From an uncultured Thiohalocapsa sp. (GTDB taxonomy: Bacteria; Pseudomonadota; Gammaproteobacteria; Chromatiales; Chromatiaceae), in NCBI RefSeq assembly GCF_913062725.1, contig NZ_CAJXWY010000003.1, forward strand, positions 48,590 through 112,589: a DNA stretch of 64,000 nt, read 5' to 3'. The notes below the pieces were generated by a model. It was not told the origin of the DNA and searched no databases. It saw only the letters and a program-made list of their open reading frames with translations. Of the stretch, positions 27,561-37,048 are shown one piece after another (position 1 is the stretch's first letter; each line of letters begins with the position of its first letter). Both the position numbers and the translations under genes were made by a program.

Positions 27561-29351
27561 ATGGATGCAACCGCCCGAAAGCGCTGGTGTGTGTCTCGCC
27601 GCGGGCGCTGGCGGATACTGGCGCTGCTGTGGCTCTGCGGGCTCCTGTTGCCGCCGGCGGCGCATGCACTGTCGCTCAAGGTCGAGGTTTCGGGTGTCGC
27701 AGGGCAGCACAGGAGCAACGTGCTGGCGCTGCTCGCCATCCACCAGGAACAGCAATCCAGCACGCTGACGGTGGCGCGTCTGCTTGCGCTCTATCGCCGG
27801 GCGCCGGAGCAGATCCGCGATGCGTTGGCGCCATTCGGGCTCTACCGCGTGCAGGTCGACGACCGTCTCGAGCGCCCGGATGATCCGAATGGACGCTGGG
27901 TGGCGCGCTTCCGCATCGACCCCGGTGAGCCGGTGACAATCGGCTCCGTGGACTACCGGATCACGGGCCCCGGGGCCGAGAATCCGGCCTTCCCGCCAGT
28001 CTTCCCCATGCAGACGGGCGACGTGCTGCTGCACGCGGATTATGACCGGGCCAAGGGCGAGATCACGACCATCGCCTCGGAACAGGGTTATCTGGATGCG
28101 GCGCTGGTGCGCCACGTGGTGCTCATCGATCCGGTGGCTTACGAGGCGCACATCGAGTTTCATCTCGAGACCGGCCCGCGCTGGTATTTTGGCCCGGTGA
28201 GCTTCCGGCAGGACTTGCTCGCCGACGAGTATCTGGAGAAGTTCGTGGACTTCGCGCCGGGCGATGTCTACGACCCGGACGTGCTGCTCGGGCTGCAGGG
28301 GCGACTCATCGGCATGGAGTATTACCGCAACATCGAAATCGTGCCGCTCAAGGACGAAGCCGGAGCCGACCGCCGGGTGCCCATCCGGGTGGTGGCCGAG
28401 CGCAACAAGGCCAACAAGTACCGCGTCGGCGTCGGCTTCGCCACTGACCAGGGGCCGCGATTCAGTCTGGATTACCGCCGCCGCTACATCGGTCCGCGCG
28501 GGCACAAGCTGAAGGCGGAGCTCGAGATCGCGCCGGTCACCCAGTCCCTGGTCGCCGAGTACCGCATTCCCTTTCGCAATCCGGTGGCGGACTACGTGCA
28601 GCTGCGGCCCGAGATCTACGCCTTCGACACGGCGAGCCGCCAGGGGACGCTGTTCAAGGTGGGGGCGCTCCAATCGGTGGTTACCCCCGGCGGCTGGCGC
28701 CGCAACCTCGGACTCGAGTATCGCTACGAAGACTACCGGGTGGCCGAGGCCGACAGCGACAGCTTCACCGGTCTGGTGCCACATGCGTCCTGGTCACGGG
28801 TGGTGGCGGACGACCCCATCAACACCAAAGACGGCTACCGCCTGAAAATGCTCCTCCAGGGCACCGCGCGGAATGTCTTGTCCGAGACCAGCTACTTGAG
28901 CGGCAGTGCGAACTACAAGGCCATCCGCTCTCTCGGCGTGGACAACCGTTTCATCGGCCGCATGAATCTCGGTGCGACCTGGGCCACCAGCATCCGCGAT
29001 GTGCCCGCGAGTCAGCGCTTCTTCGCCGGCGGCGACACCAGCATCCGCGGTTGGGGACTCGACGCCCTGGGGCCGCGTGACCCGCAGACCGGGCAGGTGG
29101 TCGGCGGGCGCTTCCTCGCCGTCGGCAGCCTGGAGTACCAACGCACCATCAAGGGGCCTTGGAGCGGCGTGGTCTTCACGGATTTCGGCAATGCTTTCGA
29201 CCCTGATTACAACGCCGACTGGGAGCAAAGCGCCGGCTTGGGGCTGCGCTTCGGCACGCCCATCGGTCCGGTGCGGGTCGATGTGGCCTACGCCATCACC
29301 AAGGAGCCCGCGGGCTTTCGACTCCATCTCGGGCTCGGCCCGGACTTGTAA
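27561..29351 (+). CDS. tamA: Translocation and assembly module outer-membrane protein TamA
   Basis: 596-residue Omp85-family protein. A signal peptide (LALLWLCGLLLPPAAHA) is followed by about three POTRA domains (residues ~40-270) and a C-terminal 16-strand barrel (bacterial surface antigen domain) with the conserved loop FFAGGDTSIRGWG. Together with inner-membrane TamB it moves lipids and some barrel proteins across the envelope. ATG 27561 starts a normal signal peptide. Its TAA overlaps the first possible start of tamB (TAATG). Confidence 0.94.
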   Translation: MDATARKRWCVSRRGRWRILALLWLCGLLLPPAAHALSLKVEVSGVAGQHRSNVLALLAIHQEQQSSTLTVARLLALYRRAPEQIRDALAPFGLYRVQVDDRLERPDDPNGRWVARFRIDPGEPVTIGSVDYRITGPGAENPAFPPVFPMQTGDVLLHADYDRAKGEITTIASEQGYLDAALVRHVVLIDPVAYEAHIEFHLETGPRWYFGPVSFRQDLLADEYLEKFVDFAPGDVYDPDVLLGLQGRLIGMEYYRNIEIVPLKDEAGADRRVPIRVVAERNKANKYRVGVGFATDQGPRFSLDYRRRYIGPRGHKLKAELEIAPVTQSLVAEYRIPFRNPVADYVQLRPEIYAFDTASRQGTLFKVGALQSVVTPGGWRRNLGLEYRYEDYRVAEADSDSFTGLVPHASWSRVVADDPINTKDGYRLKMLLQGTARNVLSETSYLSGSANYKAIRSLGVDNRFIGRMNLGATWATSIRDVPASQRFFAGGDTSIRGWGLDALGPRDPQTGQVVGGRFLAVGSLEYQRTIKGPWSGVVFTDFGNAFDPDYNADWEQSAGLGLRFGTPIGPVRVDVAYAITKEPAGFRLHLGLGPDL

Positions 29352-32300
29352 TGGCGCACCGATGCTCTCCTGCCACCCGCCGGCCGAGCGGCCGCGACAC
29401 GAATAGCTCACGCATGGCCAAGCGCACCGCCAGTCGCTCCCTCATCAGCTTTCCGCTCCTCGGGCTGCTGTTGCGGCTGATTGGTCTGTTGATGCTGGTG
29501 CTCCTGCTTGGGCTGGGCTTTGTGCTCGGTACGCAGACCGGATTGCGTCTGGCGGTCGCCGTCGCCGAGGAACTGGCGCCCGAGCAGGTGCAGGTCGGCG
29601 GCGTGGACGGTCGCGTGCTCGGCGAGCTGACCGTCACCCAGTTGTCGCTGGACCTGCCCGGCCTCGCGCTCGGCCTCGGTCGGCTGCACCTGGATTGGCA
29701 GCCCACTGCACTGCTGCGGGGGCAGCTGCGCGTCGTCGACCTGAGCGCCAGCGACATCGACGTGGTCACCAAGCCGCCGGCACAGGACAAGCCCCCCGCC
29801 GAGCCCTTCACGTTGCCGCAGATCCGCCTGCCCGTCGCCGTGGACGTCGGGCGCGTGCTCATCGAGGACGTGCGTATTCGCAGCCAGGACGCGTCGCCCG
29901 CGGCGGCCATTCATGTGACCCGCGCCGAGCTGTCCGCCAGCGCCGACGGCGACCGGGTCGCGCTGCGTCGATTGCGCACCGACCTCGCGCAGCCCGAGGC
30001 CAGCGCCAGTGCCACGGGTGAAATCCGTCTCACCGGCGACTATCCCGTGTCGCTCGCGCTCGACTGGCGCTTCCGGCGTCCGCCGGCGCTGACGCTCACC
30101 GGCGCCGGCAGCCTCGAAGGCGATCTCGCCGCACTGCGTATCGCCCATCAGGTGCAGGGCGCGGCGGATCTGACCCTCACGGCGACGGTGCGTGATGTGC
30201 TAAAGGCACCGTCCTGGACGGGCGAGCTGGCGCTGAGCCGCCTGGACCTCCCCGCCGTCGTCGGCGATGCACCGGCGGTGGATCTCAGCGCGCGGCTCGA
30301 GACCCGGGGCGACCTCGAGCGCGCCACCCTGACCGGCACGCTCCAGGGCCAGGCACCGGACATCGGCGCGCTCGGCCAGCTCGATGCCGCACTGGACCTG
30401 ATCTGGGCCGAGCAGCGCCTGACGCTGAACGCCGTGAAGCTGCAAGAGCGCGCATCCGGGGCCATGCTGGATCTCGGCGGCCATGCGGACCTGGCGGGTG
30501 ACGTGCCGGCTTTCAGCGTCAGCGGCCGGTGGCAGCAGCTGCGCTGGCCGCTCATCGGCGATGCCCGGGTGACAGCGCCCGCGGGGACCCTGTCCGTGAG
30601 CGGCGACCTCGACGCCTTCGACTACCGCTTGGACGGCGAAGTCCAAGGTGCGGATATCCCGCCGGCGACGCTCGCACTGGCCGGTCGCGCCGGCGCGCGG
30701 GATACCCGCATCGACGCCCTGTCCATCGACACCCTGGGCGGGCGCATCGAGGCCAAGGGCACCGTCGCCTGGGCACCCGCAGTCACCTGGGACCTCGCCG
30801 TGACGGCCGCCGATCTGGACCCGGGGCGCCAGCTTCCAGGCCTGGACGGCACCCTCTCGATGAAGGCCAACGCCCAGGGGGGGCTGGAGGATGGCTACAG
30901 CTTTGGAGCCAACCTGAGCGCGGGACTGATCGCCTACCCCGAGGCGGTGGTCAACCTCGCCGGCGGCGGCGACCGCAAGCAGGTGCACCTGCGGACCCTG
31001 ACGGTGGAGACCCTGGGCGGGCGCATCGACGGCGGCGGCGAGGTCGCCTGGGCGCCAACGCTGACCTGGAAGCTGGCGCTGCGGGCCGAAGACCTCGATC
31101 CCGGCCGTCGGTATCCGGACCTGGCCGGTCGGTTGGGTTTTGCGCTGAACAGCGCCGGGGGGCTCGAGGCGGGGTTCGAGTACAGTCTCCAGGGCAGTGC
31201 CGAGCTCGCCCGCTATCCGCCCGCCGTCGTCGACCTGCGCGGTACGGGCACCGGCCAAGCGACGGCGCTCCAAACCCTCGACATCCAAGTGCTGGATGGA
31301 CGCATCAGCGGCGAGGGGCGCCTGACCTGGTCACCGGCGGTGCAATGGGAGGCGGCGCTGCGGCTGGCGGCGCTGAATCCCGGCAGCGTGCTCGCGGACT
31401 GGCCGGGGCGCATCGACGGTGTCCTGGAGAGCAGCGGGCGGCTCACGGCGCAGGGACCCGACCTGAGCGCGCGCATCAGCGACGTTGCGGGCACCCTGCG
31501 CGGCTATCCGGTGCGGCTCGCCGCCGAGCTCGGCATGGCGGGCCATGACGTGACGCTGCGAAGCCTGAGCGCCGGCTCCGGCACGACGCGGCTCACCGCG
31601 GCGGGAGGCGTCAGCGATGACAATGTGAGCCTGCGCTTCGATCTGGCTTCGCCGGACCTCGCCGCGCTGCTGCCGGGGGCCGCAGGCAGCCTGGATATCG
31701 CCGGCGAGGTCGCGGGCACGACCGCCGCCCCCAGGGTGCGCGTGAACCTGCAAGGCCGGGATGCGGAGCTGAACGCGCAGGGCATCGCCGAGGTGACCGC
31801 CCGCGCCGATGTCGGCCTCGGGCCGGATGACGACTTCGAGGTCGACATCCAGGGCAAGAACCTCATCATTGGCGGCCAGCGCTTCGAGACGCTCGCCGTG
31901 ACGGGTGGCGGGCGCATGGCGCAGCATCAGCTGCGCGCCGCCGTCAGCGGTGATCTGCTGGCGCTGGAGCTTGCGGCCGGCGGCGGGCTCGGTGCGGACG
32001 GTGCGTATGCCGCGCGGCTCGCGACGCTGGCGCTGGCGACGGAGGAGTTCGGCACCTGGACCTTGCAGCGGCCCGCGGACGTGTCCCTGGCCGGGGGGGC
32101 AATCGCGCTCGGGCCGCTCTGCCTGGGCGATGGCGAAGGGTCGGCGGGCTGTGCCGAGCTCGAGCAGCGTCAACCGGGAACCTTCACCGCAGCGCTGGAT
32201 GTGGAACGGCTCGAGCTCGACGTGTTCAATGCGCTGCTGCCGCCGCTGATGGTCGCGACGGGCCATGTGCGCGCCAACGCGCGCTTCACCGGTGAGGGCA

Positions 32301-33700
32301 ACCGACTCACCGGCAGCGCCCGGGTGGAGGTCCCGACCGGCGAGCTCAGCATGGCGTTGGGTGAGGGCGAGGCGCAGGCTGACGAGCGCCTGGTGTTTTC
32401 CAGCACCCGGCTGGACCTGAATGCGGGCGCCGGCGGGCTCGAGGCGCGCCTGGATCTGCCGGTGACCGATCTGGGCGGTCTTCGCGCGGACGTGTCGCTG
32501 CCCGGGTTCCGGCTCGACACCGGTGCGGCACAGGCGTTACGCGGCGATGCGCAGATCTCGCTGGACGGCCTGGCGCGGGTGTCGAATCTGCTGCCGGACA
32601 TCACCAACGTCAGCGGCGATATCGACGGCGATCTGCGCCTGGCGGGCACGCTGGGGCAGCCGGATCTGCGCGGCGAGCTGCGGGTGCGGGGGCTTGGACT
32701 GCAGATGCCGCTGTACGGTTTCGGTCTCTCGAACACGGACCTGACACTCGCGAGCCGCAGTGCCGATGACTGGGTGCTGAGCGGCGGTGCGGACATCGGC
32801 GGTGGTCGTGTGACGCTCGCCGGCGAGGTGGATCTCGGCGCCGACCCGCCGGCTGCACAGATCAGCGTCAGCGGTCAGAATCTCAGGGTGGCGGACAGCA
32901 GCGAGTATTTCGCGCTGGTCTCGTTGGACATGAGCGTCGGCGTGGGCGCCGCGGGCACCGCCGTGCAGGGAACAATCAAAGTGCCCGAGGCGCGGATCAA
33001 GCCGCGCACGATACCCACCGGCGCCGTGCAGCCCTCGCCGGATGTGGTCATGGAGGCGCCGGCGGCGGGCGACGGCGCCGCACCCCTGAGCATCAATGTG
33101 CTCACCAGGCTCGGCGACGAGGTGAGTATCGACGCCTTCGGGCTGCGCGGGCGCCTGCAGGGCGAGCTGCGGGTGTTGAAGTCACCCCAAGGCGAGCTCC
33201 TCGGCGACGGCCAGCTCGAGATCGTCGACGGCAGCTATCGCGTGACCTTGCCGGCACTCGGGGTGATGACCGCCATCGGCAAGCCCCTCACCATCGAGCA
33301 GGGCTTCCTGGTCTTCGCCAAGACGCCCATCGGCAATCCGGGGCTCATTCTCAATGCGCAGCGCGTGGGCGGCGACATCAGCGCCGGCGTACAGGTGCTC
33401 GGCACCATCCGCAACCCGAAGCTCGCCTTCTTCTCGGAGTCGGATCCGAATCTGACACAGGCGGAGGTGACCCAGTACCTGGTCACCGGCATCCCGCCGA
33501 AGCGCGATGCCGCGGCGGACAAGCGCGCCGTCGCCGTTGGCACCTATGTCGCCCCCAAGCTGTATATGGAATACGAGGGCGCCACCAGCGACACGAAGGA
33601 CAGCGTCAAGATGCGCTACGACCTATCCAAGAACATCGAGCTGCAGACCGAGACCGGCGACAGCCAGGGCGCGGACATCTTCTTCAAGTTCGAGAACTGA
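29351..33700 (+). CDS. tamB: Translocation and assembly module inner-membrane protein TamB
   Basis: 1449-residue AsmA-like bridge protein. One N-terminal membrane helix (about residues 38-58) anchors it; the rest is a long beta-groove rich in repeats, ending in the DUF490/TamB domain with FLVFAKTPIGNPGLILNAQR, GTIRNPKLAFFSESDP, and the terminal FFKFEN, a barrel-like last strand. The start is ATG 29351 (coupled to the tamA stop) or ATG 29414 (21 codons later, closer to the usual short N-terminus). It contains three exact 93-residue repeats (see the repeat entry). Such bridges are thought to carry phospholipids to the outer membrane. Confidence 0.93.
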   Translation: MAHRCSPATRRPSGRDTNSSRMAKRTASRSLISFPLLGLLLRLIGLLMLVLLLGLGFVLGTQTGLRLAVAVAEELAPEQVQVGGVDGRVLGELTVTQLSLDLPGLALGLGRLHLDWQPTALLRGQLRVVDLSASDIDVVTKPPAQDKPPAEPFTLPQIRLPVAVDVGRVLIEDVRIRSQDASPAAAIHVTRAELSASADGDRVALRRLRTDLAQPEASASATGEIRLTGDYPVSLALDWRFRRPPALTLTGAGSLEGDLAALRIAHQVQGAADLTLTATVRDVLKAPSWTGELALSRLDLPAVVGDAPAVDLSARLETRGDLERATLTGTLQGQAPDIGALGQLDAALDLIWAEQRLTLNAVKLQERASGAMLDLGGHADLAGDVPAFSVSGRWQQLRWPLIGDARVTAPAGTLSVSGDLDAFDYRLDGEVQGADIPPATLALAGRAGARDTRIDALSIDTLGGRIEAKGTVAWAPAVTWDLAVTAADLDPGRQLPGLDGTLSMKANAQGGLEDGYSFGANLSAGLIAYPEAVVNLAGGGDRKQVHLRTLTVETLGGRIDGGGEVAWAPTLTWKLALRAEDLDPGRRYPDLAGRLGFALNSAGGLEAGFEYSLQGSAELARYPPAVVDLRGTGTGQATALQTLDIQVLDGRISGEGRLTWSPAVQWEAALRLAALNPGSVLADWPGRIDGVLESSGRLTAQGPDLSARISDVAGTLRGYPVRLAAELGMAGHDVTLRSLSAGSGTTRLTAAGGVSDDNVSLRFDLASPDLAALLPGAAGSLDIAGEVAGTTAAPRVRVNLQGRDAELNAQGIAEVTARADVGLGPDDDFEVDIQGKNLIIGGQRFETLAVTGGGRMAQHQLRAAVSGDLLALELAAGGGLGADGAYAARLATLALATEEFGTWTLQRPADVSLAGGAIALGPLCLGDGEGSAGCAELEQRQPGTFTAALDVERLELDVFNALLPPLMVATGHVRANARFTGEGNRLTGSARVEVPTGELSMALGEGEAQADERLVFSSTRLDLNAGAGGLEARLDLPVTDLGGLRADVSLPGFRLDTGAAQALRGDAQISLDGLARVSNLLPDITNVSGDIDGDLRLAGTLGQPDLRGELRVRGLGLQMPLYGFGLSNTDLTLASRSADDWVLSGGADIGGGRVTLAGEVDLGADPPAAQISVSGQNLRVADSSEYFALVSLDMSVGVGAAGTAVQGTIKVPEARIKPRTIPTGAVQPSPDVVMEAPAAGDGAAPLSINVLTRLGDEVSIDAFGLRGRLQGELRVLKSPQGELLGDGQLEIVDGSYRVTLPALGVMTAIGKPLTIEQGFLVFAKTPIGNPGLILNAQRVGGDISAGVQVLGTIRNPKLAFFSESDPNLTQAEVTQYLVTGIPPKRDAAADKRAVAVGTYVAPKLYMEYEGATSDTKDSVKMRYDLSKNIELQTETGDSQGADIFFKFEN
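30731..31567 (+). repeat. Three tandem 93-codon repeats inside tamB
   Basis: A block recurs at exactly 279 bp: starts at 30731, 31010 and 31289. The first two share an identical 20-mer at their start and the protein pattern (TLGGRI … V/AWAP … W.LA … DPGR … GGL). The third copy has diverged more (LDGRISGEGRLTWSP). The period is a whole number of codons. Confidence 0.85.
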
Positions 33701-33795
33701 CGGTGACGTGGACCTCTCGCGGTTGTGGGCTTGATCTGGGTCGTCATTGGGTTGAAGATCACAGGCCCGCTCACTCGCCCCCTCCCGAAGCGTCC

Positions 33796-34263
33796 ATGTC
33801 AGTTGCGACAGGTACCAACACCGGCTCAGCTCGCCGCGAGTGCGCCCACGCAGGCCTCACCGCCCGCGCCGCTCAGGCGCTGGGCGGCTACGCCGCGGTG
33901 GTGGTGGTCCTGCTGATGCTGCCCGTGACGGATGCGCTGGCCGTGCAGCTGCACGTGCCTATCGTGGGCATGATCGGCGTTGATATGCGCGACATGGACG
34001 CCGACGGCCTCGTCGGCCCACCCGGCGGTCAGCGGGCGTTGGACTACGAGTTCTGTATCCCCGCTGGCGAGGGCTTCGCGGCCGAAGTGCGGGCCATCGA
34101 CGATAGCGCTCGTTTCCACCCGCGTACGCCCGGGCGTATCGGTTGCGGGCCCGAGGAGGTCCTGGTGCTGGGCAATACCCGGGGCCCGGACTTTGCCGTC
34201 GTGCTGCGGCGCCTTGCGGATCTGCCCTATGTCGAGCGCATCGAGCGGGCCTGGTTCGAGTAG
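33796..34263 (+). CDS. Small secreted protein, unknown function
   Basis: 155 residues: a long N-region, a hydrophobic export segment (YAAVVVVLLMLPVTDALA, about 36-53), and a mature part of ~100 residues with two cysteines (FCIPAG, RIGCGPEEV), probably forming a disulphide in the periplasm. The mature part is acidic (MRDMDADGLVG). I do not recognise the family. It sits between tamB and the acyltransferase and overlaps the latter by 35 bp if that starts at 34229, which suggests co-transcription. Confidence 0.6.
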   Translation: MSVATGTNTGSARRECAHAGLTARAAQALGGYAAVVVVLLMLPVTDALAVQLHVPIVGMIGVDMRDMDADGLVGPPGGQRALDYEFCIPAGEGFAAEVRAIDDSARFHPRTPGRIGCGPEEVLVLGNTRGPDFAVVLRRLADLPYVERIERAWFE

Positions 34264-35257
34264 CGGCGACCGGCCCGCGTCCGCGCTGCGGGACTGGCGC
34301 CTGGCCGCACCGCAGCATTGGCCCGCCTGGATCGCGGTGGGGCTTTTTTCACTGCTCGCGCTGTTGCCGTTTCGTGTCCTCTGGGCGCTGGGTCACGGAT
34401 TGGGACGGGTCGGCTGGCTGGTGCTGCCGGGCCGGCGTGCGGTGGCCCGGGCGAATCTCGCTTTATGCCAGCCGCAGCTGGATCGTCGCGCGCGGGCACG
34501 TCTGGTCCGCGCACACTTTGGCTGGCTCGGGGTCGCCGCCCTCTGCCAGGGGCTCAGCTGGCATGCCGGGCGGCGACGTCTGGCGCGCATCGTGCGCATC
34601 GTCCAGCGCGAGTACATCGACGCCTGTCTCGCCGCCAACCGACCGGTGATCGTGCTGGTGCCGCATTTCGTGGGGCTGGAGCTCGGCGGCACGGCTTTCA
34701 CGGCGCTGGTGCATCCGGGTATGTACATGTACCAGCGCATCCGTGCACCGGTGCTCGATGCCCAGGTGCGCCACGGGCGCACGCGCTTCGGCAGCGTGCC
34801 GGTGGAGCGCAGCGATGATCTGCGCGGGCTGCTGCGACGCATTCGCGGCGGCACGCCGTTTTTCTATCTGCCGGACCAGGATCCGGGACCGCGGCGGGGC
34901 ATCTTCGTGCCGTTTTGCGGTGTGGCGGCGGCGACGGTGCCGACACTCGGGCGCATCGCGCGGCTTTCCCGGGCGGCGGTGGTGCCTGCGTTCGCACGCT
35001 TCCTGCCCGGCGGGCAAGGACTGGAACTGCGCTTCGGGCCACCCCTGGCGGATTTTCCGAGCGGCGATGACGCCGCCGACGCCGCGCGCATGAATCAGGT
35101 CATCGAAGCGCAGTTGGCCAGCATGCCGGCGCAGTATTTTTGGGTCCATCGGCGCTTCAAGACACGCCCAGCAGGAGCGCCGTCCGTCTATCCGGCATCC
35201 CGCCGCCGCGCGCGTCGGCGGCGTCCCCGGGCGCCGGCGGACGAGGTCGGTCCGTGA
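34229..35257 (+). CDS. LpxL/HtrB-type lipid A acyltransferase family protein
   Basis: About 342 residues. One N-terminal membrane helix (IAVGLFSLLALLPFRVLWALG) and the family catalytic HX4E box in VPHFVGLELGG are present, followed by MYMYQRIRAPVLD, FFYLPDQDPGPRRGIFVPFCG and QYFWVHRRFK at the C-terminus, all typical of late acyltransferases of lipid A biosynthesis. The start is uncertain: ATG 34229 overlaps the gene before it; internal alternatives exist before the helix. A basic tail (RRRARRRRPRAPA) follows the domain. Which acyl step it carries out cannot be told. Confidence 0.85.
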   Translation: MSSASSGPGSSSGDRPASALRDWRLAAPQHWPAWIAVGLFSLLALLPFRVLWALGHGLGRVGWLVLPGRRAVARANLALCQPQLDRRARARLVRAHFGWLGVAALCQGLSWHAGRRRLARIVRIVQREYIDACLAANRPVIVLVPHFVGLELGGTAFTALVHPGMYMYQRIRAPVLDAQVRHGRTRFGSVPVERSDDLRGLLRRIRGGTPFFYLPDQDPGPRRGIFVPFCGVAAATVPTLGRIARLSRAAVVPAFARFLPGGQGLELRFGPPLADFPSGDDAADAARMNQVIEAQLASMPAQYFWVHRRFKTRPAGAPSVYPASRRRARRRRPRAPADEVGP

Positions 35258-36309
35258 GCGGCGCCCATTCACCCCCCAGCGCTCCAGACGACGTGCCCCG
35301 TACCGTTGGGCAGCGCTCCCGGCGGGCGGGCGTGGGGCGCGCACGTGACTGGCTCATCGGCCTCACCCTGCTGATCGGGCTCGTGATCGCCGTCGACCAT
35401 CGGGTGGGATTGCAGGCGCTGCTCGCGCCCTGGCGCTCGCTTTCGCCCGGGCTCTTGACGGTGGCGTTTGCCCTCACTGCGGTGAGCTACCTCATGCGTG
35501 GGCTGCGGGTGTACGACTATTTCGGCCCATTGGTGGCCGGACGCTTCACGGCGGTGCTGCGACTGTCGATGCTGCACAACACCGCCAACAATCTGCTGCC
35601 CATGCGCCTCGGCGAGGTCACGTTTCCCTGGCTCATGCGCCGCTATTTCGGCCACAGCTTCCTGGCGTCCGGGGCATCGCTGCTCTGGATTCGACTCATG
35701 GATCTCCACTGCCTGGCACTGGCTGTGATCCTCGTGCTCTGGCTGCGGCTGTCGGGCTGGTGGTGGCCTGCGCTGGGGCTGCTGTGGATGGCGCTCGTGC
35801 CCCTCGGGCTGGCGTTGCGTCGACGTGGTTGGGCGGCGCTGCTGCCCGCCGGGCGGCTGCGCCATGGGTTGCTATTCCTGCTGGCGGCGGCGCCGCGGGA
35901 CACGCGCCAACTGTCCCGTCTCTACCTCTGGACCCTGCTCAGCTGGGGTAGCAAGCTGTTGGCCTTTGCGCTGATCCTGGGGCACTTCGTAGATGCGGCG
36001 CTCTGGCAACGCCTCGCCGGTGTGCTGGGGGCGGAGCTCTCCAGTGTGCTGCCCTTTCACGGCGTCGCCGGCGCAGGCTCCTATGAGTTCACGGGTATGG
36101 CGGCGATGGTACCCCTCGGCGTCGCCGTGGATGCGGCGCTGGCCGGGAGCGTGAATCTGCACCTGTTCCTGCTCGGCAGCACCCTGGTGCTCGGGGCTTC
36201 GGCCTTGCTGCTGCCGGTGGGGCGCGCCCGGCTTGGCGCAGAGCACAACGTCAGCGCCGAGATGGCGGCGCAAGGTGGCAGCGCTCCGCGGCGGCCGCAG
36301 GGCGGTTGA
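35254..36309 (+). CDS. Flippase-like integral membrane protein (LPG synthase TM / UPF0104 family)
   Basis: 351 residues with about eight membrane helices and the family motif LHNTANNLLPMRLGEVTFPWLM (split here only by reading), plus FHGVAGAGSYEF near the C-terminus. This family (YbhN/AglD, N-terminal part of MprF) is thought to flip lipids or polyprenyl-linked sugars. The GTG start overlaps the acyltransferase stop (GTGA), so the two are coupled; a joint role in envelope lipid modification is an inference from that. Confidence 0.8.
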   Translation: MSGAHSPPSAPDDVPRTVGQRSRRAGVGRARDWLIGLTLLIGLVIAVDHRVGLQALLAPWRSLSPGLLTVAFALTAVSYLMRGLRVYDYFGPLVAGRFTAVLRLSMLHNTANNLLPMRLGEVTFPWLMRRYFGHSFLASGASLLWIRLMDLHCLALAVILVLWLRLSGWWWPALGLLWMALVPLGLALRRRGWAALLPAGRLRHGLLFLLAAAPRDTRQLSRLYLWTLLSWGSKLLAFALILGHFVDAALWQRLAGVLGAELSSVLPFHGVAGAGSYEFTGMAAMVPLGVAVDAALAGSVNLHLFLLGSTLVLGASALLLPVGRARLGAEHNVSAEMAAQGGSAPRRPQGG

Positions 36310-36313
36310 CAAG

Positions 36314-36358
36314 GCCTGCTTGTCTTGTCCCCGCAGTCTGGCTTGTTCACAAGCAGGC
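36314..36358. repeat. Inverted repeat, 10 bp arms, 25-nt loop
   Basis: GCCTGCTTGT (36314-36323) and ACAAGCAGGC (36349-36358) are perfect complements just after the flippase-like gene's stop. A short T-run (TTT) follows, so it may act as a terminator for the upstream genes. Confidence 0.6.
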
Positions 36359-36509
36359 TTTATCGTTGCCACTTGCTCGCAGCGCCGCCGCACAGCCGTC
36401 GGCAAGGACGCCGATACCTGCAGAATCAGTTACTTAGTAGCTTGGTCAGCAATGATCCAATCCGAAGAGCCGCCCTTGTTTTCGCGGGCTTAGCACGCTC
36501 CCCCAGCGA

Positions 36510-36530
36510 TTCTCCACAGGTTTATCCACA
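36510..36530 (+). promoter_or_regulatory. Pair of DnaA-box-like sites
   Basis: TTATCCACA (36522-36530) is a perfect match to the strong DnaA box TTATNCACA; TTCTCCACA (36510-36518) differs in one position and has the same orientation, 12 bp away. Two sites alone do not make an origin; a regulatory role is possible. Confidence 0.5.
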
Positions 36531-37048
36531 GGAGATGTTGGCGATTGCGAAGATTATATGACAGTCAAATGCCTTGCTCGTAATAAGGCAGAATAGGTCT
36601 CAGGTTTGACTCCCAAGACGCTGTTTTTACATTTCTGGGACCGCAGCGCCTTGCGTTTCGGCGCGCTTGTGCACCGCGGACGCCCGCAGTCGCCGGGTTC
36701 CGGCTATACTCCGGCGTGCTTTGGCGGGGCAGGCTGCGGCTCAGTCGTTGCCCGGGCGCCGCTCGTCCTGCGCCTGCGCGATGGCAGCAACGCCAAGCGA
36801 TGACCCGAAGGCCCCCCGGCGGCTTCGCGCCGGCGCAGACTGCGCACCCGCAAACGGCTGCACACCCGCGATTGGGCCACCGCCGTCCTGACGCAGTCCG
36901 CCCGGCGCCACCCGGCGCCCCGCAACCGAAAATCCACAGGCCATCGGTACCACTGCTGTTTCCAGAGGCCAGCGGTACCACGCCTCGATCCGGCGGCGCG
37001 CCAGCCGTCGCCGCAGCCACCTGAACCGAGCCCCGGACTCACACCGAC

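Larger units (their letters stand above)
36310..37048. other. Large non-coding stretch before typA
   Basis: 739 bp, partly richer in A/T than its surroundings. It holds a 10-bp inverted repeat (36314-36358), two DnaA-box-like sites (36510-36530) and a 6-bp hairpin TGCCTT/AAGGCA (36570-36590). ATTATA at 36553-36558 reads as a perfect TATAAT on the minus strand but has no -35 partner. No protein gene is supported. Confidence 0.6.

Noticed and set aside
36510..36530. Replication origin
   Set aside because: Only two DnaA boxes and no dnaA, dnaN, gidA or similar neighbours.
36553..36558. Perfect minus-strand TATAAT as a promoter
   Set aside because: No -35 element at usual spacing and no gene to the left on that strand.
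36565..37020. Minus-strand frame of 151 codons in the gap before typA
   Set aside because: Cys/Gly/Arg-rich low-complexity translation without a recognisable feature or ribosome-binding site.
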